Source: Geobacter sp. (lineage in GTDB: Bacteria > Desulfobacterota > Desulfuromonadia > Geobacterales > Geobacteraceae). Taken from it: 64,000 nucleotides of DNA. Location of the stretch: the NCBI GenBank assembly GCA_003490025.1, contig DNJC01000089.1:55553-119552 (forward strand), written 5' to 3'. The position numbers and the translations under genes were made by a program. The notes below the pieces were generated by a model, which saw only the letters and a list, made by a program, of their open reading frames with translations, made no database searches and was not told the origin of the DNA. Shown in pieces: positions 53,282-61,490 of the stretch. Within the stretch, counting starts at the first letter, position 1; each line of letters starts with the position of its first letter.

Positions 53282-53295
53282 TTGACGCATGTCAT
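53282..53295 (+). promoter_or_regulatory. CRP/FNR-family operator upstream of the hemerythrin operon
   Basis: TTGACgcatGTCAT is a near-perfect TTGAC-N4-GTCAA palindrome, the type bound by HcpR/FNR-family regulators. A -10-like TATCTT lies at 53318-53323; a start near 53330 would put the operator centre at -41.5, the class II activator position. Confidence 0.6.
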
Positions 53296-53354
53296 AAACA
53301 TTTATGGTTGATCGCGCTATCTTCAGTTCAACGAAGGCACACAGGAGGGAGCGG

Positions 53355-53579
53355 ATGGAATTCAAAAACGGTTTAGGGGATACGGCGATTCAGAACGTGA
53401 TGGAAAACCATCCGAAGATTGGTGAGATCCTGGAGCGCTACGAAATCGGTTGCGTCACCTGCAAGGTCGGCATCTGCCTCCTGAAGGATGTAGTCTCTAT
53501 CCACGGGCTTTCCAAGGAACAGGAAGAGGCAGTGGAGAAAGAGATCAACGAGTACCTGGAAAGACCCACGGATCATTAA
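53355..53579 (+). CDS. DUF1858-like small protein
   Basis: This 74-residue protein has the pattern IGEILERYEIGCVTCKVGICLL, a helical domain with CxxCxxxxC, like DUF1858 (hybrid-cluster-associated) domains and the N-terminal region of RIC/YtfE iron-centre repair proteins. ATG 53355 follows caggaggg; the longer frame from 53304 has no site. It is the first of three genes that end in a hemerythrin protein. Confidence 0.8.
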   Translation: MEFKNGLGDTAIQNVMENHPKIGEILERYEIGCVTCKVGICLLKDVVSIHGLSKEQEEAVEKEINEYLERPTDH

Positions 53580-53633
53580 TTCATAACCAACATCATCACA
53601 ACCACGATCAACGCAAGATAAGGAGATAAAAAA

Positions 53634-54092
53634 ATGGCACATTCCGCATGTGGCTGCCCGGGCAGCATGGCAAGGGTTATCGAAAGGACCGAGACGACTG
53701 AGAAGGAGGAAACGGTGAAAGCCGCTTCCGAGCTGAGGCAGTGGCCGGTGCAGCTGCACCTGGTCCCGCCGACCGCCCCCTGGTTCCAGGACAGCGACAT
53801 ACTGATCGCGGCGGATTGCGTGGCATTCGCCTTGGGGAGCTTCCACAGCGACCTGCTGAAGGGGAAGGCGCTGGCGATAGCCTGCCCGAAGCTGGACGAC
53901 ACCGCCCCGTACGTCGAGAAGCTGGCCGCCATCTTCAAGCAGAACGAGGTGAAGAGCATCACGGTCGCGATCATGGAAGTTCCCTGCTGCCGAGGCCTCG
54001 ACATCATGGTCAGGCAGGCGCTCACGCTTTCGGGCAAGGAGATCCCGCTGGAAACCGCCGTGATAGGTGTCAACGGAGAGAGGAGAAACTAG
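53634..54092 (+). CDS. Cysteine-rich iron-sulfur-associated protein
   Basis: This 152-residue protein has an N-terminal CGCPGS motif and a C-terminal domain with PWFQDSDILIAADCVAFALG, IACPKLDD and EVPCCRGLD. This domain often accompanies 4Fe-4S ferredoxins in anaerobes; here the ferredoxin part is missing. The cysteines suggest metal or cluster binding, but this is inference. It starts 54 bases after the DUF1858-like gene and is followed at once by the hemerythrin gene. Confidence 0.72.
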   Translation: MAHSACGCPGSMARVIERTETTEKEETVKAASELRQWPVQLHLVPPTAPWFQDSDILIAADCVAFALGSFHSDLLKGKALAIACPKLDDTAPYVEKLAAIFKQNEVKSITVAIMEVPCCRGLDIMVRQALTLSGKEIPLETAVIGVNGERRN

Positions 54093-54094
54093 CG

Positions 54095-54643
54095 ATGAAA
54101 CAGGACATCACCCAGAGGCTCAAGGACGAGCACCAGCTGATACTGAGGATGCTCGCCCTGCTGGAGAAAAACGCGAAGCTCACCGAAGAAGGTTCCTTCC
54201 ACGATTACCGTTTCTACCTGGACGGCGTCGATTTCATCAGGAACTACGCCGACCGTTTCCATCACGCCAAGGAGGAGGATGTCCTGTTCGAAGCGCTGGT
54301 GGAAAACGGGATGCCGCGGGCCAACAGCCCCGTAGCGGCGATGCTGATGGAGCATGACCTGGGCCGCGAGTTCGTGCGCGCGATGGAAGCGGCGGCAACC
54401 CGTGCCCTGGCCGGCGAGGCGGGGCAGGACGAGGTGATCGTCGCCAACGCCCGGGGCTACCTGGAACTGCTGCGCGACCATATCGGCAAGGAGGATGACA
54501 TCCTCTACCCGCTGGCGGAGCGGGTCATTCCGGAGGCGATGCGGGAACGGATCGTGGCCGGTTACCGGAAAGCGGAGGAGAAGGCGGCCGAAGGGCTGGA
54601 GGAGCATTACAGGAAGGTCGTGGAGAATTACGAGAAGGGGTAG
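54095..54643 (+). CDS. Hemerythrin-domain protein
   Basis: This 182-residue protein is a four-helix hemerythrin-like domain: His in DEHQLIL near residue 13, FHHAKEEDVLFEAL (HxxxE) near residue 50, MLMEHDLGREFV near residue 85 and RDHIGKEDDILYPLAE (HxxxxD) near residue 130, enough ligands for a di-iron site. With the DUF1858-like gene it resembles a split form of RIC/YtfE. ATG 54095 is preceded by gagaggaga and follows the previous stop directly. Role in oxygen or NO response is inferred. Confidence 0.88.
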   Translation: MKQDITQRLKDEHQLILRMLALLEKNAKLTEEGSFHDYRFYLDGVDFIRNYADRFHHAKEEDVLFEALVENGMPRANSPVAAMLMEHDLGREFVRAMEAAATRALAGEAGQDEVIVANARGYLELLRDHIGKEDDILYPLAERVIPEAMRERIVAGYRKAEEKAAEGLEEHYRKVVENYEKG

Positions 54644-54648
54644 AAGCC

Positions 54649-54718
54649 GTTCTACGTTCTACGTTCTAAGTTCTACGTTCCCCCCTTTTTCATCGTTCCC
54701 ACGCTGGAGCGTAGGAAC
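54649..54718. repeat. Heptamer repeat and palindrome
   Basis: GTTCTAC, GTTCTAC, GTTCTAA, GTTCTAC and GTTCCC form 7-bp repeats at 54649-54681. GTTCCCACGCTGGAGCGTAGGAAC at 54695-54718 is a well-known type of dispersed palindrome. Confidence 0.8.
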
Positions 54719-54743
54719 AATAAAATTCACAAGCCATTACTGC

Positions 54744-54777
54744 AAAAAAGAAGGGCGGAGATTTTCTCTCCGCCCTT
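54744..54777 (-). terminator. Terminator of hom
   Basis: AAGGGCGGAG (54751-54760) pairs with CTCCGCCCTT (54768-54777); on the minus strand six T follow. Confidence 0.85.
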
Positions 54778-54801
54778 CCTTTCGTTGCATATCTGCCTTT
54801 T

Positions 54802-56112
54802 TTATTCCAGGTTGTCCTCGATCCTGATGAAGTTGCTCTTGTCGCGGATCACCTCGAAGTTGTCGATCTCGGCCAACGCGTGGCGGACATCCTCCTCGCG
54901 CGCCTCATGGGTCATGATGACGATGGGAACGACCTCGCTGGCGCTCCTGGCCGTCTGGATCATGGAGGCGATGCTGATCCCCCTCGCGCCGAGTGCGCCG
55001 GCGATGCGCGCCAGAACACCGGGCCTGTCGAGGGCCTGGAACCGGATGTAGTACTTGCTGATGATCTCGCCAATCGGCTTGATCTTGAGCGTGGCGACCT
55101 TGTTGTCCAGGTAGCCGAGCGGCGCGCAGCGGCGGGCGATCCCGGCCCCCATGTTGCGGGAAAGATCGACGACGTCGCCAATAACCGCACTGGCTGTGGC
55201 GTCCATGCCGGCGCCCCTGCCGTAGAACATGACCGGGCCGACGAAGTCGCCGGTGAGCCTGATGGCGTTGAAGACGCCGTTCACGTCTGCAAGCGGGTAA
55301 TCGATGGGGATCATGGTGGGGTGCACGCGCGCCTCGATCTGGCCGTCGTCCATCTTGCCGATCGCCAAAAGCTTGATCCGGTAGCCGAACGACTTGGCGA
55401 AGTCCACGTCCTCCGACGAGATCGAGGTGATCCCTTCCGAGTAGATATCCTTCAGGTCGATCTTGGTCCCGAAGCAAAGCGACAGGAGCAAGCAGAGCTT
55501 ATGGGCGGTGTCGACCCCCTCGATGTCGAAGGTGGGATCGGCCTCGGCGTAACCGAGTTCCTGGGCGCTCTTCAGCACCTCCGCGAAGTCGGCGCCTTCG
55601 TGGGTCATCCTGGTCAGGATGTAGTTGCAGGTCCCGTTGACGATGCCGAGGACGGTGGAGAAGCGGTTGGCCGCCATGTTCCCCTTGATGGCGGAGAGGA
55701 CCGGAATGCCGCCGCCGACGGCCGCCTCGAACAGGACCTCGACGCCGTGCGTCTTGGCCGCGGCGTAGATCTCCTCGCCGTGGACGGCCAAAAGGGCCTT
55801 GTTGGCCGTCACCAGGTGCTTGCCGTGCGCTATCGCCTTGAGGGCGAAGCTGCGGGCAGGCTCGTACCCGCCGATCAGCTCGATGATCACGGAGATCTCC
55901 GGATCGGTCAGCACCTCTTCGGCATTGCGGGTGAGGATTATCCCTTCGGTGTTGACCCCGCGGTCGGTGGTTATGTCGAGGTCCACGATGCTCTTGAGGG
56001 AGATCCGGGTGCCCGTCTTCTCCTCAAGGAGCGTCGAGTTTGCGCTAAGAAGCTTTACCACGCCTGCGCCGATGGTGCCGAAACCGAGAAGGCCAATCTT
56101 TATCTCTTTCAT
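54802..56112 (-). CDS. hom: Homoserine dehydrogenase
   Basis: This 436-residue enzyme reduces aspartate semialdehyde to homoserine for threonine and methionine. Residues 5-18 read KIGLLGFGTIGAGV (NAD(P)-binding). The catalytic region includes VTANKALLA near residue 105 and AVGGGIPVL near residue 130, followed by GTCNYILTRM and EADPTFDIEGVD. A C-terminal ACT domain (about 350-430) begins YIRFQALDRPGVLARIAG and probably gives feedback control. It is a monocistronic unit between nusB and the hemerythrin operon. Confidence 0.96.
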   Translation of the reverse strand: MKEIKIGLLGFGTIGAGVVKLLSANSTLLEEKTGTRISLKSIVDLDITTDRGVNTEGIILTRNAEEVLTDPEISVIIELIGGYEPARSFALKAIAHGKHLVTANKALLAVHGEEIYAAAKTHGVEVLFEAAVGGGIPVLSAIKGNMAANRFSTVLGIVNGTCNYILTRMTHEGADFAEVLKSAQELGYAEADPTFDIEGVDTAHKLCLLLSLCFGTKIDLKDIYSEGITSISSEDVDFAKSFGYRIKLLAIGKMDDGQIEARVHPTMIPIDYPLADVNGVFNAIRLTGDFVGPVMFYGRGAGMDATASAVIGDVVDLSRNMGAGIARRCAPLGYLDNKVATLKIKPIGEIISKYYIRFQALDRPGVLARIAGALGARGISIASMIQTARSASEVVPIVIMTHEAREEDVRHALAEIDNFEVIRDKSNFIRIEDNLE

Positions 56113-56154
56113 ATTCCCTCTTGATCAATTCATTTATTCAAACCAAAAGCGTTT

Positions 56155-56184
56155 AACGGGGATGTTTCCCCCTTCATCCCCGTT
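56155..56184 (-). terminator. Hairpin between nusB and hom
   Basis: AACGGGGATG (56155-56164) pairs with CATCCCCGTT (56175-56184). The following minus-strand sequence is AAACGCTTTTGG, so the T-run is weak. It may end the rib/nusB operon. Confidence 0.5.
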
Positions 56185-56199
56185 ACCGGATTCCCGGCC

Positions 56200-56229
56200 T
56201 TTATCTTTATCTTTATCTTTATCTTTATT
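56200..56229. repeat. Hexanucleotide repeat (TTTATC)4 touching the nusB stop
   Basis: Four TTTATC units plus TTTATT run into the nusB stop codon at 56225. Related AAGATA/ATAAAG repeats occur at 57145-57212 and 63925-63960. Confidence 0.9.
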
Positions 56230-56665
56230 CCTTATCCGTGACCGTGGAGGCGATCTCGTCCAGGATGCCGTTGACGAAGGAGGCGGAGTCGTCGGCGCCG
56301 AACTTCTTGGCCACCTCTATCGCCTCGTTCATGGTGACGTTCTTCGGGATGTCCGGCCGGTACAAGAGCTCGAACACGGCCAGGCGCAGTATGTTCAGGT
56401 CCACCCGCGCCATGCGGGCCATGCTCCAGTGCTTCGACTTCTCCGCGATGCGGCTGTCTATCTCCTGGATATGCGTGACGACGCCGTTCACCAGCTCGGA
56501 TGCGAAGGCGTACGCCTTGGAGTTGATGGAAAGGGCCGGCTCTTCCTCACCGTCTCCGAAGCTGTCGATGATCCGCTTCAGCGTCGTGTTGGCGTCCTGC
56601 AGCACCAGGTCCTTCGAGTAAAGCGCCTGCAAGGCCAGTTCTCTGCCTTCTCTGCGTGTGGTCAA
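56225..56665 (-). CDS. nusB: Transcription antitermination factor NusB
   Basis: NusB with NusE binds boxA RNA during rRNA antitermination. This 146-residue protein has the family start RREGRELALQALYS, the RMARVDLNILRLAVFELLYRPDI region (split by position, near residue 85) and the C-terminal NEAIEVAKKFGADDSASFVNGIL (near 115). It overlaps ribH by 4 bases, a common gene order (ribH-nusB). Confidence 0.97.
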   Translation of the reverse strand: MTTRREGRELALQALYSKDLVLQDANTTLKRIIDSFGDGEEEPALSINSKAYAFASELVNGVVTHIQEIDSRIAEKSKHWSMARMARVDLNILRLAVFELLYRPDIPKNVTMNEAIEVAKKFGADDSASFVNGILDEIASTVTDKE

Positions 56666-57132
56666 TTACCCATCTCCCTGAACAAGTTGGCGATCTCGAT
56701 GACGGTCATGGCGGCATCGAATCCCTTGTTCCCCGCCTTGGTGCCAGCACGCTCAATCGCCTGCTCTATGGTATCGGTGGTGAGAACTCCGAAGGCTACC
56801 GGAACGCCGGTCTCCAGAGAGACGTGGGCGATTCCCTTGGAGACTTCGGAGGAAACGTAGTCGAAGTGGGGGGTCGAACCGCGGATGACGGCGCCGAGGC
56901 AGATCAGGGCGTCGTAGTTCCCGGTCCTGGCCATTTTCTGGGCGGCAAGCGGGATTTCGAAGGCCCCCGGCACGCGCGCCACGGTGATCTGCGAGTCGTC
57001 TGCGCCGTGACGGATCAGGGCGTCCAGCGCCCCCTCGAGGAGCCTTTCTCCGATGAAACTGTTGAAGCGGCCGACGATGATGCCGATCCTGAGTCCGTCG
57101 GCATTCAGCTTTCCCTCTACGAATTTTGGCAT
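56662..57132 (-). CDS. ribH: 6,7-dimethyl-8-ribityllumazine synthase
   Basis: RibH condenses the ribityl-pyrimidine with DHBP in riboflavin synthesis. This 156-residue protein has GRFNSFIGERLLEGA near residue 22, VPGAFEIPLAAQKM near residue 53, GAVIRGSTPHFDYV near residue 80 with the catalytic His, and VPVAFGVLTTDT. Start ATG 57132 (MPKFVEG) follows ctggag; the longer frame to 57168 is less likely. Confidence 0.97.
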   Translation of the reverse strand: MPKFVEGKLNADGLRIGIIVGRFNSFIGERLLEGALDALIRHGADDSQITVARVPGAFEIPLAAQKMARTGNYDALICLGAVIRGSTPHFDYVSSEVSKGIAHVSLETGVPVAFGVLTTDTIEQAIERAGTKAGNKGFDAAMTVIEIANLFREMGN

Positions 57133-57144
57133 TGGTCTACTCCA

Positions 57145-57280
57145 GATTAAGATAAAGATTGAAAACAAAGATTGAAAACAAAGATTAAGATAAAGATTAA
57201 GATAAAGATTGGATTTGCAGTTCGCTAAATCTCACTCTCGTGGTTTAGGTTTCCCTTAATCTTAATCTTTGTCTTAATCT
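57145..57280. repeat. AAGATA-type repeats facing each other between ribH and ribBA
   Basis: AGATTAAGATAAAG units at 57145-57212 are answered by the reverse complement (CTTAATCTTAATCTTTG) at 57253-57280, so the spacer can fold. It may influence read-through from ribBA to ribH. Confidence 0.75.
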
Positions 57281-57285
57281 GTTTC

Positions 57286-58488
57286 TCAGATATTTTCCAA
57301 AAGGTGTCCCATCTTCTCGCGCTTGGTCTTCAGGTACTTGGCGTTGGTCTTGGACGGCGCCATTTCGATGGATACCCGCTCCACGATGTTGATGCCGTAT
57401 CCCTGCAGGCCGACCAGCTTCTTCGGGTTGTTGGTCATGAGGCGGATCTTCTTCACGCCGAGGTTCACCAGGATCTGCGCCCCGATGCCGTAATCCCTCA
57501 TGTCGGCCTTGAAGCCGAGGGCGATGTTGGCCTCGACGGTGTCGTGCCCCTGGTCCTGCAGCGCGTAGGCCTTGAGCTTGTTGGTCAGGCCGATGCCGCG
57601 CCCTTCCTGGCGCATGTACAGGATGACCCCCGTCCCCTCCTTCTCGATCTGCTCCATGGCGCTGTGCAGCTGGTCGGCGCAGTCGCACCTGACGCTGCCG
57701 AAGACGTCGCCGGTCAGGCACTCGGAGTGGACGCGAACCAGTACCGGCTCGTCCCCCTTGATGTCCCCCTTGACCAGGGCCAGGTGCTCCAGTTTGTCGA
57801 TGTCGTTTTCGAAGGCGATGGCCCTGAAATCGCCGAACTGGCTCGGCAGCGCCACCTCGACAGACCTCCTGACCAGCGATTCGTGCTTCAGGCGGTAGGC
57901 GACCAGGTCGGCGATGGTGCAGACCTTTATGCCGTGCTCCTTGGCGAACTTCTTGAGGTCCGGCATCCTCGACATGGTGCCGTCTTCGTTCATGATCTCG
58001 CAGATGACGCCGGCCGGCTCGAGTCCCGCCAGGCGCGCCAGGTCCACCGATCCCTCGGTCTGCCCGGAACGGACCAGCACGCCGCCATTTCTGGCGCGAA
58101 GCGGGAAGATGTGGCCGGGCCTTGCCAGGTCGGCCGCCTGCGCGTTGGGAGCGACCGCGGTAAGTATGGTGTGGGCGCGGTCGGCCGCCGAGATCCCGGT
58201 GGTGACCCCTTTCTTCGCCTCGATGGAAATGGTGAAAGCGGTACCGAAGGAGGAAGTGTTGCTCTGCACCATGGGAGGGAGGTCGAGCCTGTCGCAGCGC
58301 TCCGCCGTCATGGTGAGGCAGATCAAGCCGCGACCGAAGCGCGCCATGAAGTTGATCGCTTCCGGCGTCACGCACTGGGCCGCCATGGTGAGGTCCCCTT
58401 CGTTCTCGCGGTCCTCGTCGTCCACCAGGATGACCATCCTGCCGGCCCTTATTTCCTCAATGGCTTCCTCTATGCTTGCAACTGACAT
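57286..58488 (-). CDS. ribBA: Bifunctional DHBP synthase / GTP cyclohydrolase II
   Basis: This 400-residue enzyme makes DHBP from ribulose 5-phosphate (N-terminal half) and opens GTP (C-terminal half). The DHBP part has VDDEDRENEGD near residue 24 and RNGGVLVRSGQTEGSVDLA near residue 140. The cyclohydrolase part, from about residue 205, has RVHSECLTGDVFGS then RCDC (zinc cysteines) and the RQEGRGIGLTNKLKAY loop. All key residues look present. It lies between ribE and ribH on the same strand. Confidence 0.97.
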   Translation of the reverse strand: MSVASIEEAIEEIRAGRMVILVDDEDRENEGDLTMAAQCVTPEAINFMARFGRGLICLTMTAERCDRLDLPPMVQSNTSSFGTAFTISIEAKKGVTTGISAADRAHTILTAVAPNAQAADLARPGHIFPLRARNGGVLVRSGQTEGSVDLARLAGLEPAGVICEIMNEDGTMSRMPDLKKFAKEHGIKVCTIADLVAYRLKHESLVRRSVEVALPSQFGDFRAIAFENDIDKLEHLALVKGDIKGDEPVLVRVHSECLTGDVFGSVRCDCADQLHSAMEQIEKEGTGVILYMRQEGRGIGLTNKLKAYALQDQGHDTVEANIALGFKADMRDYGIGAQILVNLGVKKIRLMTNNPKKLVGLQGYGINIVERVSIEMAPSKTNAKYLKTKREKMGHLLENI

Positions 58489-58594
58489 TGTTTAACCCCT
58501 CTTACTCTATTCGACTGTCGCTCGATGCAATCCGGCCAAGTGAACCAGATCGTTGACCATAACAAAAAAAGGTGCAAAGTGAAAGAAAAAGCAG

Positions 58595-59239
58595 TTACAT
58601 AAAGCCGCTTTTTGCCAGCAGCTCCATGGTAAGACCGCCCTCCTTCGTTTCCCTGCCTGTCATCAGCCGTTCCAGGTAGCGGCAGAGAAGATCCGTCTCT
58701 ATGTTCACCTCGTCGCCGACCCGCTTGTTGAAAAGCGTGGTCTTGGCGGCGGTGTGCGGGATGATGTTGACGCTGAAGCTGTCCGGGCCGACCGAGTTGA
58801 CGGTCAGGCTGATCCCGTCGATGGCGACGGACCCCTTGGCGGCGATGTATTTGGCGTATGCCGCCGGGAACCTGAAGGAAAAGACGATGTTGCCGGCCAC
58901 CTCGCGGCGCTCCGTGACGGTCGCCACGCAGTCGACGTGGCCGGAGACGAGGTGTCCGTCCAGGCGGTCCGACAGGCGCATGGCGCGCTCCATGTTGAGG
59001 GGCGAGCCTCCCTTCAGGTTCTTGAACCCGGTGCGGTCGATGGTCTCGGGGGAGATGTCGAAGGTGACGGTCCCCCCGCCTTTGCGTACCACGGTGAGGC
59101 AGGCGCCGTTAACGGCGATGGAGGCGCCGATGGCGATCTCTTCCAACGGGAGCGAGGTTTTCACCGTGAGGCTCCCGGAGGCCCCCCTTCTCTCGATGGA
59201 AACAAGCTCGCCTACCGTCTCTATTAAACCTGTGAACAT
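58595..59239 (-). CDS. ribE: Riboflavin synthase alpha chain
   Basis: This 214-residue enzyme dismutates two lumazines to riboflavin. It consists of two similar lumazine-binding repeats: MFTGLIETVGELVS with VNGACLTVV in the first, and LDGHLVSGHVDCVATV with IDGISLTVN in the second. Start 59239 gives the conserved MFTGLIE; the longer frame runs into the heptamer repeat. It follows ribD after that repeat. Confidence 0.97.
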   Translation of the reverse strand: MFTGLIETVGELVSIERRGASGSLTVKTSLPLEEIAIGASIAVNGACLTVVRKGGGTVTFDISPETIDRTGFKNLKGGSPLNMERAMRLSDRLDGHLVSGHVDCVATVTERREVAGNIVFSFRFPAAYAKYIAAKGSVAIDGISLTVNSVGPDSFSVNIIPHTAAKTTLFNKRVGDEVNIETDLLCRYLERLMTGRETKEGGLTMELLAKSGFM

Positions 59240-59255
59240 ATAACCTCTTAAAAAA

Positions 59256-59480
59256 CGTTCAATGTTCAACGTTCAACGTTCAATGTGCTTATAAAACGTT
59301 CAATGTTCAACGTTCAACGTTCAATGTTAAAGTCTTTACGCCAATCGGTTTACAACCTTCAATCCCGGATAGGTCAACGGTTCTCAACGTTGAACTTTGA
59401 ACGTTGAACCTTGAACGGGTTCTCTCGGGGACGGGTCATCGGTTCTTAACATTGAACCTTGAACGTTGAACCTTGAACGG
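59256..59480. repeat. Heptamer repeats GTTCAAC and GTTGAAC, facing each other
   Basis: CGTTCAA/TGTTCAA units occupy 59256-59330 and reverse-complement units (CGTTGAAC, CCTTGAAC) occupy 59386-59478. A 30-base block containing TTGAACGGGTTCTCTCGG is present twice. The right end lies inside the 3' end of ribD. Confidence 0.9.
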
Positions 59481-60567
59481 GTTCTCTCGGTTTGCCTTCC
59501 ACCAGCAAATCCACCCCTACCCTCTTCACCGTCACGTCGTCCAGTTGGATGGCGTCTGCCATGAGGACGGCTCCCTCGCCGGCGAAAAGTCCCATGCCCG
59601 CGCCTCCCACAAGCTTTGGGGCGAGAAAGATCATGCACCTGTCGATGTGACCTCCCCGCAGCGCCGCCCCGGCCAGATGGCTCCCGCCTTCCAGGAGCAC
59701 CGACTGCACCCCGCGCTCGCCGAGCTTGGCGAAAAGGTCGGCGAGATCCACCTGCCCCCCGCTCTCCCGGCAAAGAAGCACCTCGGCGCCGCGCGCCTTG
59801 ACTGCCTCTATCTTGGCCTCATCTTGACAGCAGGTGGCGATAAGCGTCCCGGCGCCGGATTGAAGCCCGAAAAGCGCCGCGTGCAGGGGAACCCTGAGCG
59901 TGGTGTCGACCACGACCCGCAACGGATCTTTCCCGCCGGGAAGACGGCAGGTTAACTGCGGATCGTCCTTCAGCACGGTGCCGACTCCGACCATGATGGC
60001 GTCCAGCCGCCCGCGCAGCCGATGCACCTCGCGCCGCGCATGATCGCTGGTGACCCACTTGGAATCGCCGCTTGCCGTGGCGCTCTTGCCGTCCAGGGTG
60101 AGCGCGCTCTTCAGGACCACGTAGGGAAGCCGGGTCTGGATCCACTTGATGAAGGGACGGTTCAACTCACGGCACGCTTCCTCAAGGAGCCCGACCTCGA
60201 CTTCGATCCCCGCCTCCCGGAGCATCTCTATCCCTTTCCCGGCAACCAGCGGGTTGGGATCGACCATGCCGACGAAGACCCGCGCCACCCGGGCCTCGAC
60301 GAGCGCCTTGGCGCAAGGGGGCGTCTTGCCGTAATGGGCGCACGGCTCCAGGGTCACGTACACGTCGGCGCCGGCAGCCAGGGCGCCGGCTTCGTTCAGG
60401 GCATGGACCTCGGCGTGGGGCGTCCCCGCCTTCTTGTGCCAGCCGCGGCCGACAATGGCGCCGTCGCGGACGATGACACATCCGACGGCCGGGTTGGGCG
60501 CCGTTTTCCCGACGCCGCGCCTTGCCAGGGCAAGCGCCCTCCGCATCATTTTCTGATGTTCCGACAT
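59446..60567 (-). CDS. ribD: Bifunctional riboflavin deaminase/reductase RibD
   Basis: This 373-residue enzyme deaminates and reduces the pyrimidine intermediate. The deaminase domain has TPHAEVHALNEAG (zinc His and Glu) near residue 50 and TLEPCAHYGKTPPC near residue 73. The reductase domain, from about residue 148, has VLKSALTLDGKSAT and VLLEGGSHLAGAAL. The last dozen residues (PVQGSTFKVQC) are not part of the family; they are encoded by the heptamer repeat that has replaced or extended the original end. It follows nrdR. Confidence 0.95.
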   Translation of the reverse strand: MSEHQKMMRRALALARRGVGKTAPNPAVGCVIVRDGAIVGRGWHKKAGTPHAEVHALNEAGALAAGADVYVTLEPCAHYGKTPPCAKALVEARVARVFVGMVDPNPLVAGKGIEMLREAGIEVEVGLLEEACRELNRPFIKWIQTRLPYVVLKSALTLDGKSATASGDSKWVTSDHARREVHRLRGRLDAIMVGVGTVLKDDPQLTCRLPGGKDPLRVVVDTTLRVPLHAALFGLQSGAGTLIATCCQDEAKIEAVKARGAEVLLCRESGGQVDLADLFAKLGERGVQSVLLEGGSHLAGAALRGGHIDRCMIFLAPKLVGGAGMGLFAGEGAVLMADAIQLDDVTVKRVGVDLLVEGKPREPVQGSTFKVQC

Positions 60568-60579
60568 GGTCCCCCCCGG

Positions 60580-61038
60580 CTATTTGGCTGGCTTCAGGAG
60601 GTCCTGCAGCTCGGACATGAACTCGTTGATGTCCTTGAAGGAGCGGTAGACGGAGGCGAAGCGGACGTAGGCCACCTGGTCGATGCCGTGCAGCTCCGAC
60701 ATGATCCACTCGCCGAGCGTCGTGGTCGGGACTTCCTTCTCGCCGCTTTCCTGCAGCCGCATCTCCAGCCGGTCCACCAGCCTCTCGATGGTCTCCACCG
60801 AAACCGGCCTCTTCTCGCACGCCTTCTGTATCCCGGCCACCAGCTTCATCCGGTCGAACGGCTCGCGCCTGCCGTCCCTCTTGGTGACCAGCGGCAGCAC
60901 CTCCTCCACCCGTTCGTGGGTGGTGAAACGCTTCCCGCACGATTCGCACTCGCGCCGGCGCCTGATCGCTGCGCCTCCCTTGTCGGGACGCGAATCGACC
61001 ACCTTGCTGTCGGCAAATGAGCAAAAAGGGCATTTCAT
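60580..61038 (-). CDS. nrdR: Transcriptional repressor NrdR
   Basis: NrdR represses ribonucleotide reductase genes according to ATP/dATP. This 152-residue protein has an N-terminal zinc ribbon (CPFC near residue 3, CESCGKRF near residue 32) and an ATP-cone from about residue 47 (VTKRDGRREPFDRMKLVAGI). It overlaps the dCMP deaminase gene by 4 bases. Its neighbours join dNTP and riboflavin synthesis in one operon, an order frequent in related bacteria. Confidence 0.97.
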   Translation of the reverse strand: MKCPFCSFADSKVVDSRPDKGGAAIRRRRECESCGKRFTTHERVEEVLPLVTKRDGRREPFDRMKLVAGIQKACEKRPVSVETIERLVDRLEMRLQESGEKEVPTTTLGEWIMSELHGIDQVAYVRFASVYRSFKDINEFMSELQDLLKPAK

Positions 61039-61490
61039 GATAGCGGCTCCTCGTATTTCTCGACCAGCACGCCCGACTCGCGGATCATCTCCTCGGCGAG
61101 CTTGTCCGGGTAGCCGGAAAGATAGACCACCCGCTTGATGCCGGCGTTGATCACCATCTTCGAGCAGATGATGCAGGGCATGGTGTTGCAGTATAGGGTC
61201 GCCCCCTCGATGGAGGTCCCGTGCTTCGCCGCCTGGATGATGGCGTTTTGCTCCGCGTGCAGGCCGCGGCAGAGCTCGTGCCGCTCACCGGACGGGATGC
61301 CGAGCTCTTCTCTCAGGCAGCCGATGTCCAGGCAGTGGGCGGTCCCGGAAGGCGCGCCGTTGTAACCGGTGGCGAGGATGTTCTTGTCCTTCACCAGTAC
61401 GGCCCCCACCTGCCTCCTGAGACAGGTAGAGCGCTTTGCAACCAGTCGCGTGATCTCGATGAAATACTCATCCCAGCTGGGGCGCCCCAT
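61035..61490 (-). CDS. dCMP deaminase family protein
   Basis: This 151-residue zinc deaminase has GLHAEQNAIIQAAK near residue 77 (His and catalytic Glu) and NTMPCIICSKMV near residue 103 (two Cys). It also has an N-terminal second zinc site made of residues such as CLRRQVGAV and HCLDIGCLREE, as in ComEB/dCMP deaminases. It converts dCMP to dUMP for thymidylate synthesis. It is probably the first gene of the nrdR-rib operon. Confidence 0.93.
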   Translation of the reverse strand: MGRPSWDEYFIEITRLVAKRSTCLRRQVGAVLVKDKNILATGYNGAPSGTAHCLDIGCLREELGIPSGERHELCRGLHAEQNAIIQAAKHGTSIEGATLYCNTMPCIICSKMVINAGIKRVVYLSGYPDKLAEEMIRESGVLVEKYEEPLS

